34,312 nucleotides of DNA from Labilithrix sp. (GCA_019637225.1 JAHBWC010000089.1:1-34312); one strand, 5' to 3'. Shown: positions 23,383 through 32,405, counted from the stretch's first letter. The notes: a model not told the origin generated them from the sequence alone. Program-made: numbers and translations.

Positions 23383-24327
23383 TCACGTGGACACGGGACG
23401 CGTGACGTCGCCCTGCGCGCGACGGTCCCACGTCACGAGGAGGAAGCTCGCGAGCATCGACAGGAACTGCAAGGCGACGTCGAGGTCGTCCTCCAGCATG
23501 TCGATGAGCGACTCGCGGCTCCCGTCGAGGTACACGGCGGGCTCGGTCGCGACGAGCTCGTTCCAGCGCGGTCGGTTCGCGACCGCCTCCGCCCCGCCGA
23601 CGATGTAGCCGGGCCCGACCACCTGGACGCGCCGCCGGTCGTCCGCGCCGCGCCACCGCAGCTCCATGTTTCCCTTCACGAGGAAGAGCGTGTTCGTCGC
23701 GCGATCGCCGGGCCGCCAGATCGCCTCGCCCGCGCCGACGCGGCGCTCTTTCAGCGCCCGCGCGAGGCGCGCGGTCGAGTTCACGTTGGCGTGACGGAAG
23801 CCCAGGGTTCGCCGGAGGAGGAAGATGCGCTCGACGAGACCGAGCTCACGATCGCCGACGAGGCGATCGAAGCCGTCGTCGGGCGGGGCGTACGGCGGCG
23901 GCTCGAGCGTGTTGTTCTCGTCGATGAGGCGCTCGGCGAGCCAGCGCAGCGTCCCGAGCAACGCGGGGAAGTGGTCCTCGTACATCTCCTGGATGGCGTC
24001 CGCACCGAGCTCGAACGTCTCGGTGCGCGCCTCGGCGACGGCCTCCGTCCCGCCGCCGGTGCGCGCGAGGAGCGACAGGAAGCCGACTCCGCCCGGCGCG
24101 GTGATCGTCCGGATCACCTTGCCGCGCCTCCGCATCGTGACGGCGCCGGTGAGCAGCATGTGGAACGCCTTCGGCGGCTCGTCCTCGCGGAGGATGACGT
24201 CGCCCTTCTCGAACGTCGCCGCGCGCATCGTCGCGGCGAGCGGCGCGAGCTCGGTCGCCGTCATCGCGCTGAAGACGGGGACGCCGCGGAGCCGGAGCAG
24301 CCGCTCCGTGAGGTCAGGCCGGTGCAC
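23383..24327 (-). CDS. Protein with two cyclic-nucleotide-binding domains
   Basis: A 314-residue protein with two cNMP-type beta rolls, at about 16-130 (FSAMTATELAPLAATMRAATFEKGDVILREDEPPKAFHMLLTG) and about 185-300 (RVGAGEAIWRPGDRATNTLFLVKG, GPGYIVGGAEA). There is no HTH, kinase or channel domain. The canonical phosphate-binding Glu/Arg pairs are degenerate in both domains, so ligand binding is uncertain. The start is GTG at 24327, overlapping the end of the translocase-HEAT gene by 14 bp. That close coupling suggests it is a regulatory subunit of the same system. Confidence 0.87.
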   Translation of the reverse strand: MHRPDLTERLLRLRGVPVFSAMTATELAPLAATMRAATFEKGDVILREDEPPKAFHMLLTGAVTMRRRGKVIRTITAPGGVGFLSLLARTGGGTEAVAEARTETFELGADAIQEMYEDHFPALLGTLRWLAERLIDENNTLEPPPYAPPDDGFDRLVGDRELGLVERIFLLRRTLGFRHANVNSTARLARALKERRVGAGEAIWRPGDRATNTLFLVKGNMELRWRGADDRRRVQVVGPGYIVGGAEAVANRPRWNELVATEPAVYLDGSRESLIDMLEDDLDVALQFLSMLASFLLVTWDRRAQGDVTRPVST

Positions 24328-27259
24328 GCGTCACCCCGGCGTGAGTCGCCCTCGCGCGCGGCTCCGGCGCGACGAGATCGCGCGCGCGGTCGACGAGGCG
24401 CTTGCCGAGCGCCTCGAGCCCACGCGCCTCCGCCGAGCGCACGCCGGCGATGGCGCCGACGTCGAGGCCGAGCTCGAGCGCCCGATGCTCGGCGAGCGTC
24501 CGCAGCGTGTCGCCGCCCGTCCGGAGGATGTCCGCGAGCACGTCGTCGTACGCAGGCGCCGACACCCGAGGCGCCGCCCCGCGATCGCCAACGAGCGCGA
24601 GGACCCGCGCGCGATGCGGCGGGCGGACGATGTTCTCGAGGAGCTCGAGGCTGTTCGCGCGCGCCTTCGGCTTCGAGCTCCGGAGGCCGCGCTCGACGTC
24701 GTCGAAGTCCTCGCGATAGAGCAGCTCGAGCAACATGAAGAGGCGCTGGCGCGCATGACGCTCCTTGTCGCGCACCAGATCGACGAGGAGGTGATGACCG
24801 GCGCGCAGCGGGTCCGCGCCGACCACGGAGGCAGGCGGAGCGTCTCCGTCGGCGCCGGCCAGACCCGCCGCCCAGCGACGGAGCTCCTCGGCGTGATCGA
24901 GGGTGGTCTCGACCACGCGCCGGAGCAAGTCTCCCTCGAGCGAGAGCTCGGGGTTCGCCCGACGGAGCCTCACGAGCGCACGGAGCGCCTTGAACCGCAC
25001 CGCGCCGTCCCGCTCCGCGAGGAGGTGCACCATGAGCTTCCGCGCCGCGGCGTCCGGCTCGAAGAGCGCCATCGTGCGGGGGAGATGCACGCGCACCTCT
25101 CGCGCGAAGTCGCGCTCGCGCATGACCTCGTCGACGAACGCGAGGCCGCCGGGGATGAGCGCGATCGCCGCGCGGGCGGTGGCGCGGAGCTCGTGACGGT
25201 TCAGCATCCCGACCAGGATCGGGAGGAAGGCGGGGCTCTTGCGCGTCGCCATCGCGCGCGCCACCTCGAGGCGAACGCGCATGTCCGGCGCGATCTCGAA
25301 CGCCGGCGGCGCCAAGGGCAGCGGCCGCGGCGGCGCGGGCGGGGCGTCGCCGTCAGCCGCCGGGCCCTCCAGCGAACCGGCGGCGCTCGCGGACGCCTCG
25401 CCGGAGGCCGCCGCACACGCGAGATCGCGGAAGGAGCCTCCCTCGCGCGCCAGCCGGATGAGCAGCTCGTCGAAGCGCTCGTGCGCCTCCTTCGTCGTCT
25501 CCGCGTCGTCCGCGATATCGCGGATCGCGCGCGCGAGCTCGGCCGCGGTCTGCCAGGAGCGCGTCCCGATGGCAGCGCGGAGGCGCCGGTCGGCCTCGTC
25601 GCCGTCGATCCACCCGCGCGCCATCAGCGCGATGAGCGCAGTCGCCGACACCTGCGCGCACGGGTCACCGAGCCGCTCCTCGAGCAGGGCGCGCTCGGGC
25701 GCGACCGCGGTCCGGGCGCGCAGCGCCGCGGCGGCGACCTCGCGATCGGGGTGGCCGTTGAGCCGATCGGCGATCGACACGAAGTCGGTGCGACCGCGCC
25801 GCGCGAAGAGGTGGAGCGCGCGCAGGACCACCTCGCGGCTCGGATGGTAGAGGATGAGCGCGGGGATGAGCCGCTCTCGCTTCTGCTCGGCGAGCAGCTC
25901 GAGCGAGGCGAGCACCTCGCCGTCGAGGCGGCTGTTCAGACCGGCGAAGAGCACCTCGAGCGCGCCGAGATCGAGCTCGGGCAGCTCCGCCTTCCCGCTG
26001 AGCCCGCCCGACCGCAGCGCCTCGCGGAACACGTCGAGGTAGTGACCGCGGATGGTCACGACGTTCGCGAGCCACACGACGGCGAGCACGACGACGAGGG
26101 CGGCGACGACCATCGCGCCCGACGCGCCGGCCGCCACGAGCGTCAGGATGACGACGGACGCCACCGCCTGCCCTCCCCTCGTGCCCGCGAGCTCGATGAT
26201 CGGCTTGATGCGCTGCCGCGTCCAATCCGGGACGGGCACGAGGAGCAGCTCCATGCTCGTCTTGTGGACGGAGTAGCGGAGCGATCCGTCGAGGCCCTTC
26301 AGCAGCACCGCCGCGCCGAGCGCGCCGCCGGACGCGAGGACGCCGCTCGCCGCGCCTAGCAAGAGCGCCGGAAAGAGGAAGAGCGCGCGCTGCACGCCCG
26401 CCGTCCGGAAGATCCACGGCCCGACGACGACCTGGGCGAGGAGCGCGATCGAGTTGATGACCGCGTTGAACGTCGAGAGCCGCGCCGCGAGCTCGTGGGT
26501 GTCGGTGTACTCGGCGGCGATGCGCGCCTTGAAGAGGAAGTCGGTCAGCGTCACCGCGACGGTCGCGACGAGGACGATGCCGAGCACGCGGCGCGCGAAG
26601 ACGTCGCGCCAGAGCAGGCTCGCGCCGGTCATCATCGCCGGAGCGCGCTCCTCGGTCGCCGCGGCGAGCGCCTCGGCGGGAGCCGGCGCGATCCGGATCG
26701 CGAGGACCGGGATCGCGGCGACGACGAAGAGCGCCGCCGAGCTCACGAGCATCGCGCGCGCGGGGATGAAGGCGAGCGCGGCCCGCGCGCCGAAGGCTCC
26801 GAGGACCCCGCCGAGGACAGCGCCGGCGCCGATGAACCCGTAGAGGCGCTTGGCCTGGGTCATCGTGTGCGCGCGTCCGAGCAGCGTCCAGAACTGCACG
26901 GTGACCCACGAGGCGAAGAGCCCCGACCAGACGTAGAGCGCGTAGAGGACCCAAGGTCGCGACCCGGTCTCGGCGGTCAAGAGCCAGAAGCCCGACGTCA
27001 CCCCCGCGCCGATCGCCAGGACGACCGGGATGACCGCCTTGTCGTCCGCCCGCACGCGCGCGAGCACGAGCGCGAGCGCCACGATGACCAGGTACATCCA
27101 GGGGAGCTCTGCCGCGGGGAGCCTCGACAGGAAGAGCGCGTCGCGCGCCGTCTCGAGCAGCGTGTGCGCGGACGTGATCGCGAGCAGCGCGGCGAACGCC
27201 GCGAACGTGTTTCGCCGCTCCTCGAGCCGGACGTCGATGAGGCGGAGCAGCGTGCTCAT
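24314..27259 (-). CDS. Nucleotide-translocase-like (Npt/Tlc) membrane protein with HEAT repeats
   Basis: The 981-residue protein begins with a polytopic domain of about 12 helices (residues 15-425). TLLETARDALFLSRLP, VTVQFWTLLGRAHTMTQAKRLYGFIGAGAVLGGVLGAF and DFLFKARIAAEY resemble the ATP/ADP exchanger family (Npt/Tlc, MFS-like), known best in intracellular bacteria and plastids. The rest (about 440-930) is soluble: repeated helical pairs such as ASLELLAEQKRERLIPALILYHPSREVVLRALHLF and ALRARTAVAPERALLEERLG are HEAT-type. A Pro/Ala-rich break of about 30 residues is near 620-650. The protein ends in degenerate repeats. In a probably free-living bacterium it may be a regulated transporter or a sensor rather than an energy parasite's exchanger. 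Confidence 0.85.
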   Translation of the reverse strand: MSTLLRLIDVRLEERRNTFAAFAALLAITSAHTLLETARDALFLSRLPAAELPWMYLVIVALALVLARVRADDKAVIPVVLAIGAGVTSGFWLLTAETGSRPWVLYALYVWSGLFASWVTVQFWTLLGRAHTMTQAKRLYGFIGAGAVLGGVLGAFGARAALAFIPARAMLVSSAALFVVAAIPVLAIRIAPAPAEALAAATEERAPAMMTGASLLWRDVFARRVLGIVLVATVAVTLTDFLFKARIAAEYTDTHELAARLSTFNAVINSIALLAQVVVGPWIFRTAGVQRALFLFPALLLGAASGVLASGGALGAAVLLKGLDGSLRYSVHKTSMELLLVPVPDWTRQRIKPIIELAGTRGGQAVASVVILTLVAAGASGAMVVAALVVVLAVVWLANVVTIRGHYLDVFREALRSGGLSGKAELPELDLGALEVLFAGLNSRLDGEVLASLELLAEQKRERLIPALILYHPSREVVLRALHLFARRGRTDFVSIADRLNGHPDREVAAAALRARTAVAPERALLEERLGDPCAQVSATALIALMARGWIDGDEADRRLRAAIGTRSWQTAAELARAIRDIADDAETTKEAHERFDELLIRLAREGGSFRDLACAAASGEASASAAGSLEGPAADGDAPPAPPRPLPLAPPAFEIAPDMRVRLEVARAMATRKSPAFLPILVGMLNRHELRATARAAIALIPGGLAFVDEVMRERDFAREVRVHLPRTMALFEPDAAARKLMVHLLAERDGAVRFKALRALVRLRRANPELSLEGDLLRRVVETTLDHAEELRRWAAGLAGADGDAPPASVVGADPLRAGHHLLVDLVRDKERHARQRLFMLLELLYREDFDDVERGLRSSKPKARANSLELLENIVRPPHRARVLALVGDRGAAPRVSAPAYDDVLADILRTGGDTLRTLAEHRALELGLDVGAIAGVRSAEARGLEALGKRLVDRARDLVAPEPRARATHAGVTRAPA

Positions 27260-27404
27260 GGTCGAGCTACCAGGAGCGAGCGTACCGCGACGCTCCGGGT
27301 CCCCCGGCCCCTTTTCGATGCCGGGGCGGCCCCGCCCGGTTCGCCTCGCGCGCCGCGCGCTCGCGACGCCGCGCCCCCTCCTCGCCGGCGCCCGGCGCGG
27401 GCCC

Positions 27405-28445
27405 TCAGAGGATGACGGCCACCGCCACGCAGAACGCCGCGAGCCCGGCGACGAACACCGCGACGACGAGGCCGAGGCCCTTGTTCACGGACTCGTCGTC
27501 CGCGCACGCGAGCGCAGCTTCGTAGAGCTCGACGTCCTGCGGTCGGCGCGCCCGCGCGATCGCGAGCCCGTCGCGCAGCACCCGCTTGCGCGCAAGTACG
27601 TGGAGCGCATAGGCCGGCAGATCGGTGAGCTTGTCCGGGACGATCCCGAAGCCCGCGAACGCCACGATCCCCGGCCGCGGGTCGATGGGGCGTGGCAGGG
27701 CGACCGGCAGGACGGCTTCCATCGGCATCGCGAGCGCCTCGAGCTCGAGCGACGACACCTGCGTCCGCCCGCTGCTCGCCGCCGCGTCGCGCCCGCCTCC
27801 CGCTTCGCGCTGCTCGCCGGAGGGCGGCGCCTTCACCGCTTCCATCGGCTGCGGCGTGAACCGCACGGACCGAGGGAGCTTGCCGCCCGCCATCGTCTCC
27901 TGCGCGACGTGGCCGGCGGGGAGCGCGCCGAGCTCGAGCGCCACCGGCGGGTGCTCGGACCCGAGGAAGTCGAGGTCGTCGAGCATGCGTCCGCTCGGCG
28001 GCGGCGTCGCGTCCTCGAAGGGCCTCACCGCGTGCATCTTGAGCGTCCCCGTGCGGCGCGGGCCGCCGTCGCGGCTCGGCGCGGAGGCGACCTCGCGGGG
28101 GGCATGGTGGACGGCCGCCAGCGTGCCGCTCGCGCGACGATGGCCCTCTGCCAGAGCCCCGCGCGGGTCCGACACGGACGCGGGGGTCGCGCCCCGAGCC
28201 TCGATGTTCGCGCTCGACGCGCGCGGAGCCGGCATCGGCCCCGGCTGGCCGGGCCTCACCGCGGTCATCGACCGAAGGGTCGCCGGCGTCACGGGCCGCC
28301 CACCCCACACCCTCGTGGTCTCGTGGCGGTGGCCGGAGACGCGGTACTCGCCCGACTCCTCCACCGGGCCGACGTCGCCTTCGCTCGCGCCAGCGTCGGC
28401 CGACGCCGGCGCGCCGCCGCGCTGCGGGTTTCGTAAGATCGGCAT
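27405..28445 (-). CDS. Disordered Pro/Ala-rich protein with C-terminal membrane tail
   Basis: A 346-residue protein of mostly low-complexity sequence up to about residue 235 (Pro, Ala, Gly, Arg rich, little hydrophobic). A folded segment follows at about 235-315 (FAGFGIVPDKLTDLPAYALHVLARKR, RRPQDVELYEAALACADD). The last 23 residues are a single membrane helix (GLGLVVAVFVAGLAAFCVAVAVIL), so it looks tail-anchored with the whole body in the cytoplasm. No family is recognised. The composition is real coding: third positions are GC-rich and the hydrophobic tail is intact. Confidence 0.7.
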   Translation of the reverse strand: MPILRNPQRGGAPASADAGASEGDVGPVEESGEYRVSGHRHETTRVWGGRPVTPATLRSMTAVRPGQPGPMPAPRASSANIEARGATPASVSDPRGALAEGHRRASGTLAAVHHAPREVASAPSRDGGPRRTGTLKMHAVRPFEDATPPPSGRMLDDLDFLGSEHPPVALELGALPAGHVAQETMAGGKLPRSVRFTPQPMEAVKAPPSGEQREAGGGRDAAASSGRTQVSSLELEALAMPMEAVLPVALPRPIDPRPGIVAFAGFGIVPDKLTDLPAYALHVLARKRVLRDGLAIARARRPQDVELYEAALACADDESVNKGLGLVVAVFVAGLAAFCVAVAVIL

Positions 28446-28499
28446 CCGGGTCGAGGGAACAGAACGGCGCGTGAGCGCGCCGCTTAAGCCCCGACGCCG

Positions 28500-29678
28500 T
28501 CAGCGCGACGGCTGCGCGGTGTCGCCGATGCGGCGGCCGGTGAAGGTCGCGACGATCGGCTTGTTTTCCGCCGTCAGGTTGATCGCCGCGGTCCAGAAGC
28601 CGTGGTCGATCCGGTCGATCGTGGCGTCGAGCGGGCCGCCCACCTCGGGCGCGTCCCACATCTGCGCGAAGCCGTTCTTGAGGTTCAGGACCGGGATGTC
28701 GAGCTTCTTGATCGAGGCCCGGACGGTGGCGACGAGGAGGTCGAGGCCGGTCGTGCAGATCTGCTTGATGTCGCTCTTGTGGCCGACGCAGATGCCGCCG
28801 ACGCAGCGGTTCGAGACGTTCTCGGCGAGCTTGTCGCAGTCGATCAGCTTGCCGACGGCGCCGCGGAGGTTCGTCGCACCGAACTTGTCCTTGGCGAACT
28901 GGTCGGCCGCGTAGACGGCGAACGAGCCGATCGGCACCGAGAAGGTGTGGTCGCGGAGCACGAGCCTACCGCTCTCGAGGTCGACCGAACGCTTCTCGAG
29001 CGTGACGGCGTTGGCGTCGACGGGACGCTCCACGAGCTGGGCGAGCAGCTCGGGCGCGGCGATCACGTGGCGCTGCTCGCTCCATCGGTAGCCGACGCCG
29101 GAGATCGTGTGCTTCGCGTCGATGTCGCCCATGGAGTTGCCCTGGGGGAGATCGAGCCTCGTCACCATCTCGAAGCGCGTCACGATGCTCGCGAGGTCGT
29201 CGAGCATGCCGGTGACCTGCTCGATGACCGGGAACTTCCCGTAGAGCGCCTTGAAGACGTACTCGTCGATGTAGCCGAGGACGAAGCCGCGGATCCCGCT
29301 CGGGATCGAGTTCAACACCGTCGGCACGAGCGGCACGTTCGCCGTGTCCATCAGGTCGACGATCGTCTGCGAGGGCTGCTCGCGGAAGTTCGACAGCGCC
29401 TGGAGCGTGTCGTTCATCACCGTCGGGAGGAGGCCCGCGGTCGTCAGGTCGAACTCGCTCGAGAGCTCGTAGATGCCGTCGAGCTTCGGATCGAGCGGCT
29501 TGCCGTCCGGGCCGACGGGCAGACCGTCCGGCCCGATGGTCACGCCGCCGCCGCCGCCGGGCGTGCTGCTTCCGTTCGAGGCGCCCTTCTCGAGGGGCGC
29601 GGGTCCGACGTCGTCACCGCAGGCGACGACGGCTGCTGCGAACGCGAAAGCTGCGATGGCTCCGAGGCGCTTGGCCAT
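28500..29678 (-). CDS. Large lipoprotein of unknown function
   Basis: A 392-residue lipoprotein. Its signal is MAKRLGAIAAFAFAAAVVAC, with lipobox VVAC. A linker rich in Gly, Pro and Ser with VGPDG-PDGK repeats runs to about residue 65. The globular part has helical segments (DTLQALSNFREQPSQTIVDLMD, DDLASIVTRFEMVTRL) and beta strands around RLVLRDHTFSVPIGSFAVYAADQF; Cys residues (CDK, RCVGGICVG, QICTTG) may pair. A strong ribosome site, GGAGGA (29683-29688), stands 4 nt from the ATG and fixes the start. The family is not recognised; similar proteins are common in Polyangia-type genomes by general appearance. Confidence 0.88.
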   Translation of the reverse strand: MAKRLGAIAAFAFAAAVVACGDDVGPAPLEKGASNGSSTPGGGGGVTIGPDGLPVGPDGKPLDPKLDGIYELSSEFDLTTAGLLPTVMNDTLQALSNFREQPSQTIVDLMDTANVPLVPTVLNSIPSGIRGFVLGYIDEYVFKALYGKFPVIEQVTGMLDDLASIVTRFEMVTRLDLPQGNSMGDIDAKHTISGVGYRWSEQRHVIAAPELLAQLVERPVDANAVTLEKRSVDLESGRLVLRDHTFSVPIGSFAVYAADQFAKDKFGATNLRGAVGKLIDCDKLAENVSNRCVGGICVGHKSDIKQICTTGLDLLVATVRASIKKLDIPVLNLKNGFAQMWDAPEVGGPLDATIDRIDHGFWTAAINLTAENKPIVATFTGRRIGDTAQPSR

Positions 29679-30070
29679 GAATTCCTCCAGCCCGGCGCTT
29701 CAGCAAGGCGGATACCATCCCACATCGACACCTCACGGTCCGCGCCCGGGCGCAAATCAACGGGAAATCCTTGGCTTGCCCTTGCGCAAGCGGTCCGCCG
29801 GCGATCCGAAGGCCTGGGGCCCGCCTACTCCACCGTACATTGCGCAACTATGCGCAAGGCTTGCTCAATTTTGATGATTGCCGAAAATTACAGCGGGAGT
29901 GTTCGCGCCGTCTCCCGCCGTGCCCTCCCCTCTCTCGACGCGGCGCGACCGGGGTCGAAGGATCCGAAATCACGGGTGGAGCACGCGCGATCGCCGCCGA
30001 TGAGACGTGCCGAGGCCGCGTCGAGACCGAATGCTCGAAGGGAGGAGTCGGGGAGGAGCAAGGGCCCTCC
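29679..30070. other. Divergent intergenic region with repeated palindromes
   Basis: This 392-bp stretch between two divergent lipoprotein genes holds no gene I can support. It is AT-richer than its surroundings at about 29835-29900. It contains a cluster of TTGCGCAA-like sequences and, near its right end, a purine-rich stretch (GGAGGAG at 30052-30058 and AAGGG at 30060-30064) that serves the plus-strand gene. Confidence 0.75.
29782..29868. promoter_or_regulatory. Cluster of TTGCGCAA-type operators
   Basis: Perfect palindromes TTGCGCAA occur at 29782-29789 and 29840-29847. Two one-base variants follow at 29850-29857 (ATGCGCAA) and 29861-29868 (TTGCTCAA). The last three begin 10 and 11 bp apart, one helical turn each. 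This is the arrangement of a multi-site repressor or activator. The protein is unknown. Confidence 0.6.
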
Positions 30071-31234
30071 ATGCATCGCCACGTCATCGTCTCGATCACG
30101 CTCATCGCTCTCCTCGCATCCAGCGCAGCCGGGTGTCAGGAGGGCCCGGCGTCGAGCTTCCGCACGACCGACAACGACGCCACCGAGGGCAAGCCCGCGG
30201 GCCAGTTCGGCAGCCGAGGCGACGACGACGACGCGCCGGCGGGGTGCGTGAAGGATCGCTCGTTTTACGACGTTCCCGGCGACGGCTGCGACAACGACGA
30301 CGACGGCACCGTCGACAACGCTCCGACGTGCGACGGCGCCGTGGGGGCGAGCGCGACCGACTTCGCGCGCGCGATCGGGATCTGCGACGACGCGGCCGAG
30401 CGCGGCTTCGGCCTCGTGTCCGCGTCGTTCACCCAGGGCTACGGGACGAGCGCCGCGCCCAAGCCCGAGCAGCACGGCGTCCTCTCCAGGTTCGGCGACG
30501 TGCTCCGCCCGCGCGAGGGCGCGAGCCTCGGCGTCCTCAGCACCGGCTTCGCCCAGGAGTTCGACGGCGGCAGGTCGGCCTTCACTCCGGGCAAGGACTG
30601 GTGGCTCTTCGGCGGCGTCGGCGCCGTCCCGCCCGGCTTCCCGAAGGCGGCGGGGAGCTGCCCGCAGAGCTCCGACGTGAACGACGTCATCAGCCTGAAG
30701 CTCCAGCTCAAGGCGCCGAAGAACGCGACGGGCATCAAGTTCGACTTCAACTTCCACTCGAGCGAGTGGCCGGAGTACATCTGCTCGCGCTTCAACGACG
30801 GCTTCATCGCGTACCTCAGCGCGAAGGGCTTCAACGGCGGCAAGCCAGACAACATCTCGTTCGACGCCAAGCAGAACCCCGTCAGCGTCAACAACGGCTT
30901 CTTCGATCGGTGCACGCCGGGCACGAAGACCGGCTGCTCCGGAGAGCGCGAGGCGACGTCGACCTGCCCCGCCGGAGCCGCGGAGCTCGCGGGGACCGGG
31001 TTCGGCCTGGAAGCCTCGGCGTGCGGCTTCCTCGGCAAGAAGGCGACGCAGGGCGGCGCGACGGGCTGGCTCTCGTCGCAGGCGGCGGTCGAGCCGGGCG
31101 AGACGTTCACCCTGGAGCTCATGATCTGGGACACCGGCGACGGGAACCTCGACTCGAGCGTCTTGCTCGACAACTTCCACTGGCTCGGCGGCGCCGTCAC
31201 GACCAGCACCGAGCGCGCGGATGACGTGAAGTGA
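30071..31234 (+). CDS. Choice-of-anchor L domain lipoprotein with MopE-like metal motif
   Basis: A 387-residue lipoprotein (signal ending SSAAGC). Residues about 60-80 contain VPGDGCDNDDDGTVDNAP, similar to the MopE-type Cys/Asp-rich metal-binding motif (DGxDNDxDGxxD), here slightly altered. The bulk (about 95-380) is a choice-of-anchor L domain: ATGIKFDFNFHSSEWPEYICSRFNDGFIAYL, PVSVNNGFF, and the final VEPGETFTLELMIWDTGDGNLDSSVLLDNFHW. Such proteins are surface or extracellular. The inserted loop CTPGTKTGCSGE has extra Cys. AAGGG, 6 nt before the ATG, and GGAGGAG further up serve as ribosome site. It lies opposite the repeated-palindrome region. Confidence 0.9.
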   Translation: MHRHVIVSITLIALLASSAAGCQEGPASSFRTTDNDATEGKPAGQFGSRGDDDDAPAGCVKDRSFYDVPGDGCDNDDDGTVDNAPTCDGAVGASATDFARAIGICDDAAERGFGLVSASFTQGYGTSAAPKPEQHGVLSRFGDVLRPREGASLGVLSTGFAQEFDGGRSAFTPGKDWWLFGGVGAVPPGFPKAAGSCPQSSDVNDVISLKLQLKAPKNATGIKFDFNFHSSEWPEYICSRFNDGFIAYLSAKGFNGGKPDNISFDAKQNPVSVNNGFFDRCTPGTKTGCSGEREATSTCPAGAAELAGTGFGLEASACGFLGKKATQGGATGWLSSQAAVEPGETFTLELMIWDTGDGNLDSSVLLDNFHWLGGAVTTSTERADDVK

Positions 31235-31411
31235 GCTCTCGCGCGGGTCGGCTCCCTCCCGGCCCGCGGCCGCGCCGCGAGCGCTGTGGCCGAAGGCTCC
31301 GCCCGCGCCTCGGCGACCTTTTCGTCACGTGACTCGAGCGACGGATCGCCGGCGAAACCGACCCTGGCGCGAGGCACCCGCCTTGCGTTCGCCTGACGTC
31401 GAGGACGCGCG

Positions 31412-31786
31412 ATGTCACCGCTGCTCTCGACCACCGCCTGCGCGCTCGCGTTGATCGCGGCCGGCGCCGCCGCCTCGGGCTGCGCGGTGGGCGCGAGCGC
31501 TACGCCCGTCGGCTACGCCGAGCTCACCTACGCGACCACGTACACGTATTACCCGCACACGACCTACGAGGGCCGCGACGTCTACTACGTCGGCGGGCGC
31601 TGGATGTACCGCGACGGCAGCGCGTGGAGCTACTACGTGAACGAGCCGACGCCGCTCTACCGGTACCGGACGACGGTCCGGCAAGCCCCGCCGGCGCCCC
31701 GCTACTACCCGGACTCCGGCTACGTCTACCCGGCGCAGCCGGTGCCCGCGCCGCCGTCCTCGCCGCCGCCGGCGCGCGTGCGTTGA
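31412..31786 (+). CDS. Small Tyr-rich exported lipoprotein
   Basis: A 124-residue protein with a signal (ALALIAAGAAASGC) ending in a lipobox Cys. The mature part has about 20 Tyr, with TYATTYTYYPHTTYEG, DVYYVGGRWMYRDG and WSYYVNE, followed by a Pro-rich tail. The VYYVGGRWMY segment recalls WG/YXWGXW-type surface repeats. Function unknown. Possible ribosome site GAGGA is about 6 nt upstream. Confidence 0.75.
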   Translation: MSPLLSTTACALALIAAGAAASGCAVGASATPVGYAELTYATTYTYYPHTTYEGRDVYYVGGRWMYRDGSAWSYYVNEPTPLYRYRTTVRQAPPAPRYYPDSGYVYPAQPVPAPPSSPPPARVR

Positions 31787-31844
31787 GCTCGCGCGCTCGC
31801 CTCTCTCACGCACCGGCTCGGACCTCCAGCTCAAGGTGATCATC

Positions 31845-32282
31845 ATGAATCGACGGTCGGCCCTGCTCACCGCGGTGTTGGGTCTCGGCGCGAGCGCGAG
31901 CGGCTGCTTCTTGGACAACACCGAGCCGCCGCAGCGCACCGTCGTCGTCGAGCCGACGCTGCCGCAAGCCGGCGCCACGCTCAGGCTTCGATGGTCGATC
32001 GACGGCCGCATGGATCCGAACGAGTGCATCAAGGCGCAGGCCGCGAACACGGAGGTGTCGGTCGTCGATCGCTCCGGACGCGAGGTCGGCGCGTGGCAGC
32101 AGCCGTGCGGGTACTTCACGATGGATGTCCCGCTCGCCGGCGGCACCTACTCCGGCTCGGCAGTGCTGCTCGACAGCGCGGGCCGACCGCGGACGACGCG
32201 CGTCGTCGTCGACACGTTCACGCTCGGCGGGCGCGACGTCATGGACGTCCAGGTCGACTTCCCGGCGTCGTCGTTCCTCTGA
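31845..32282 (+). CDS. Small beta-rich lipoprotein, unknown
   Basis: The ATG at 31845 is preceded by AAGGTGAT, a good Shine-Dalgarno, and is favoured over the GTG at 31836. The 145-residue product has a signal ending SASGC (lipobox). The mature part has strands such as TLRLRWSIDG, TEVSVVDRSGREVG and TYSGSAVLLDSAGRPRTTRVVVDTF, an Ig-like or carboxypeptidase-regulatory pattern, with two Cys (ECIKAQ, QPCGYF) that could form a disulfide. No recognised family. Same orientation as the preceding small lipoprotein, 58 bp away. Confidence 0.8.
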   Translation: MNRRSALLTAVLGLGASASGCFLDNTEPPQRTVVVEPTLPQAGATLRLRWSIDGRMDPNECIKAQAANTEVSVVDRSGREVGAWQQPCGYFTMDVPLAGGTYSGSAVLLDSAGRPRTTRVVVDTFTLGGRDVMDVQVDFPASSFL

Positions 32283-32405
32283 CGCCGCGCGCGGCGAAGC
32301 GACGTCCCGCGCCCGCGAGGCCCTCCGGATTCCAGAGTGATCTCGGTGGCCCCAGCGGCTCGCGCCGACAATGGAAGAGCTCTGTTCTCGGGCGTCGCTG
32401 CGGAA

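Noticed and set aside
27279..27296. Short inverted repeat GAGCGT-N6-ACGCTC before the translocase gene
   Set aside because: Only six base pairs and no T tract; such palindromes are frequent at this GC content.
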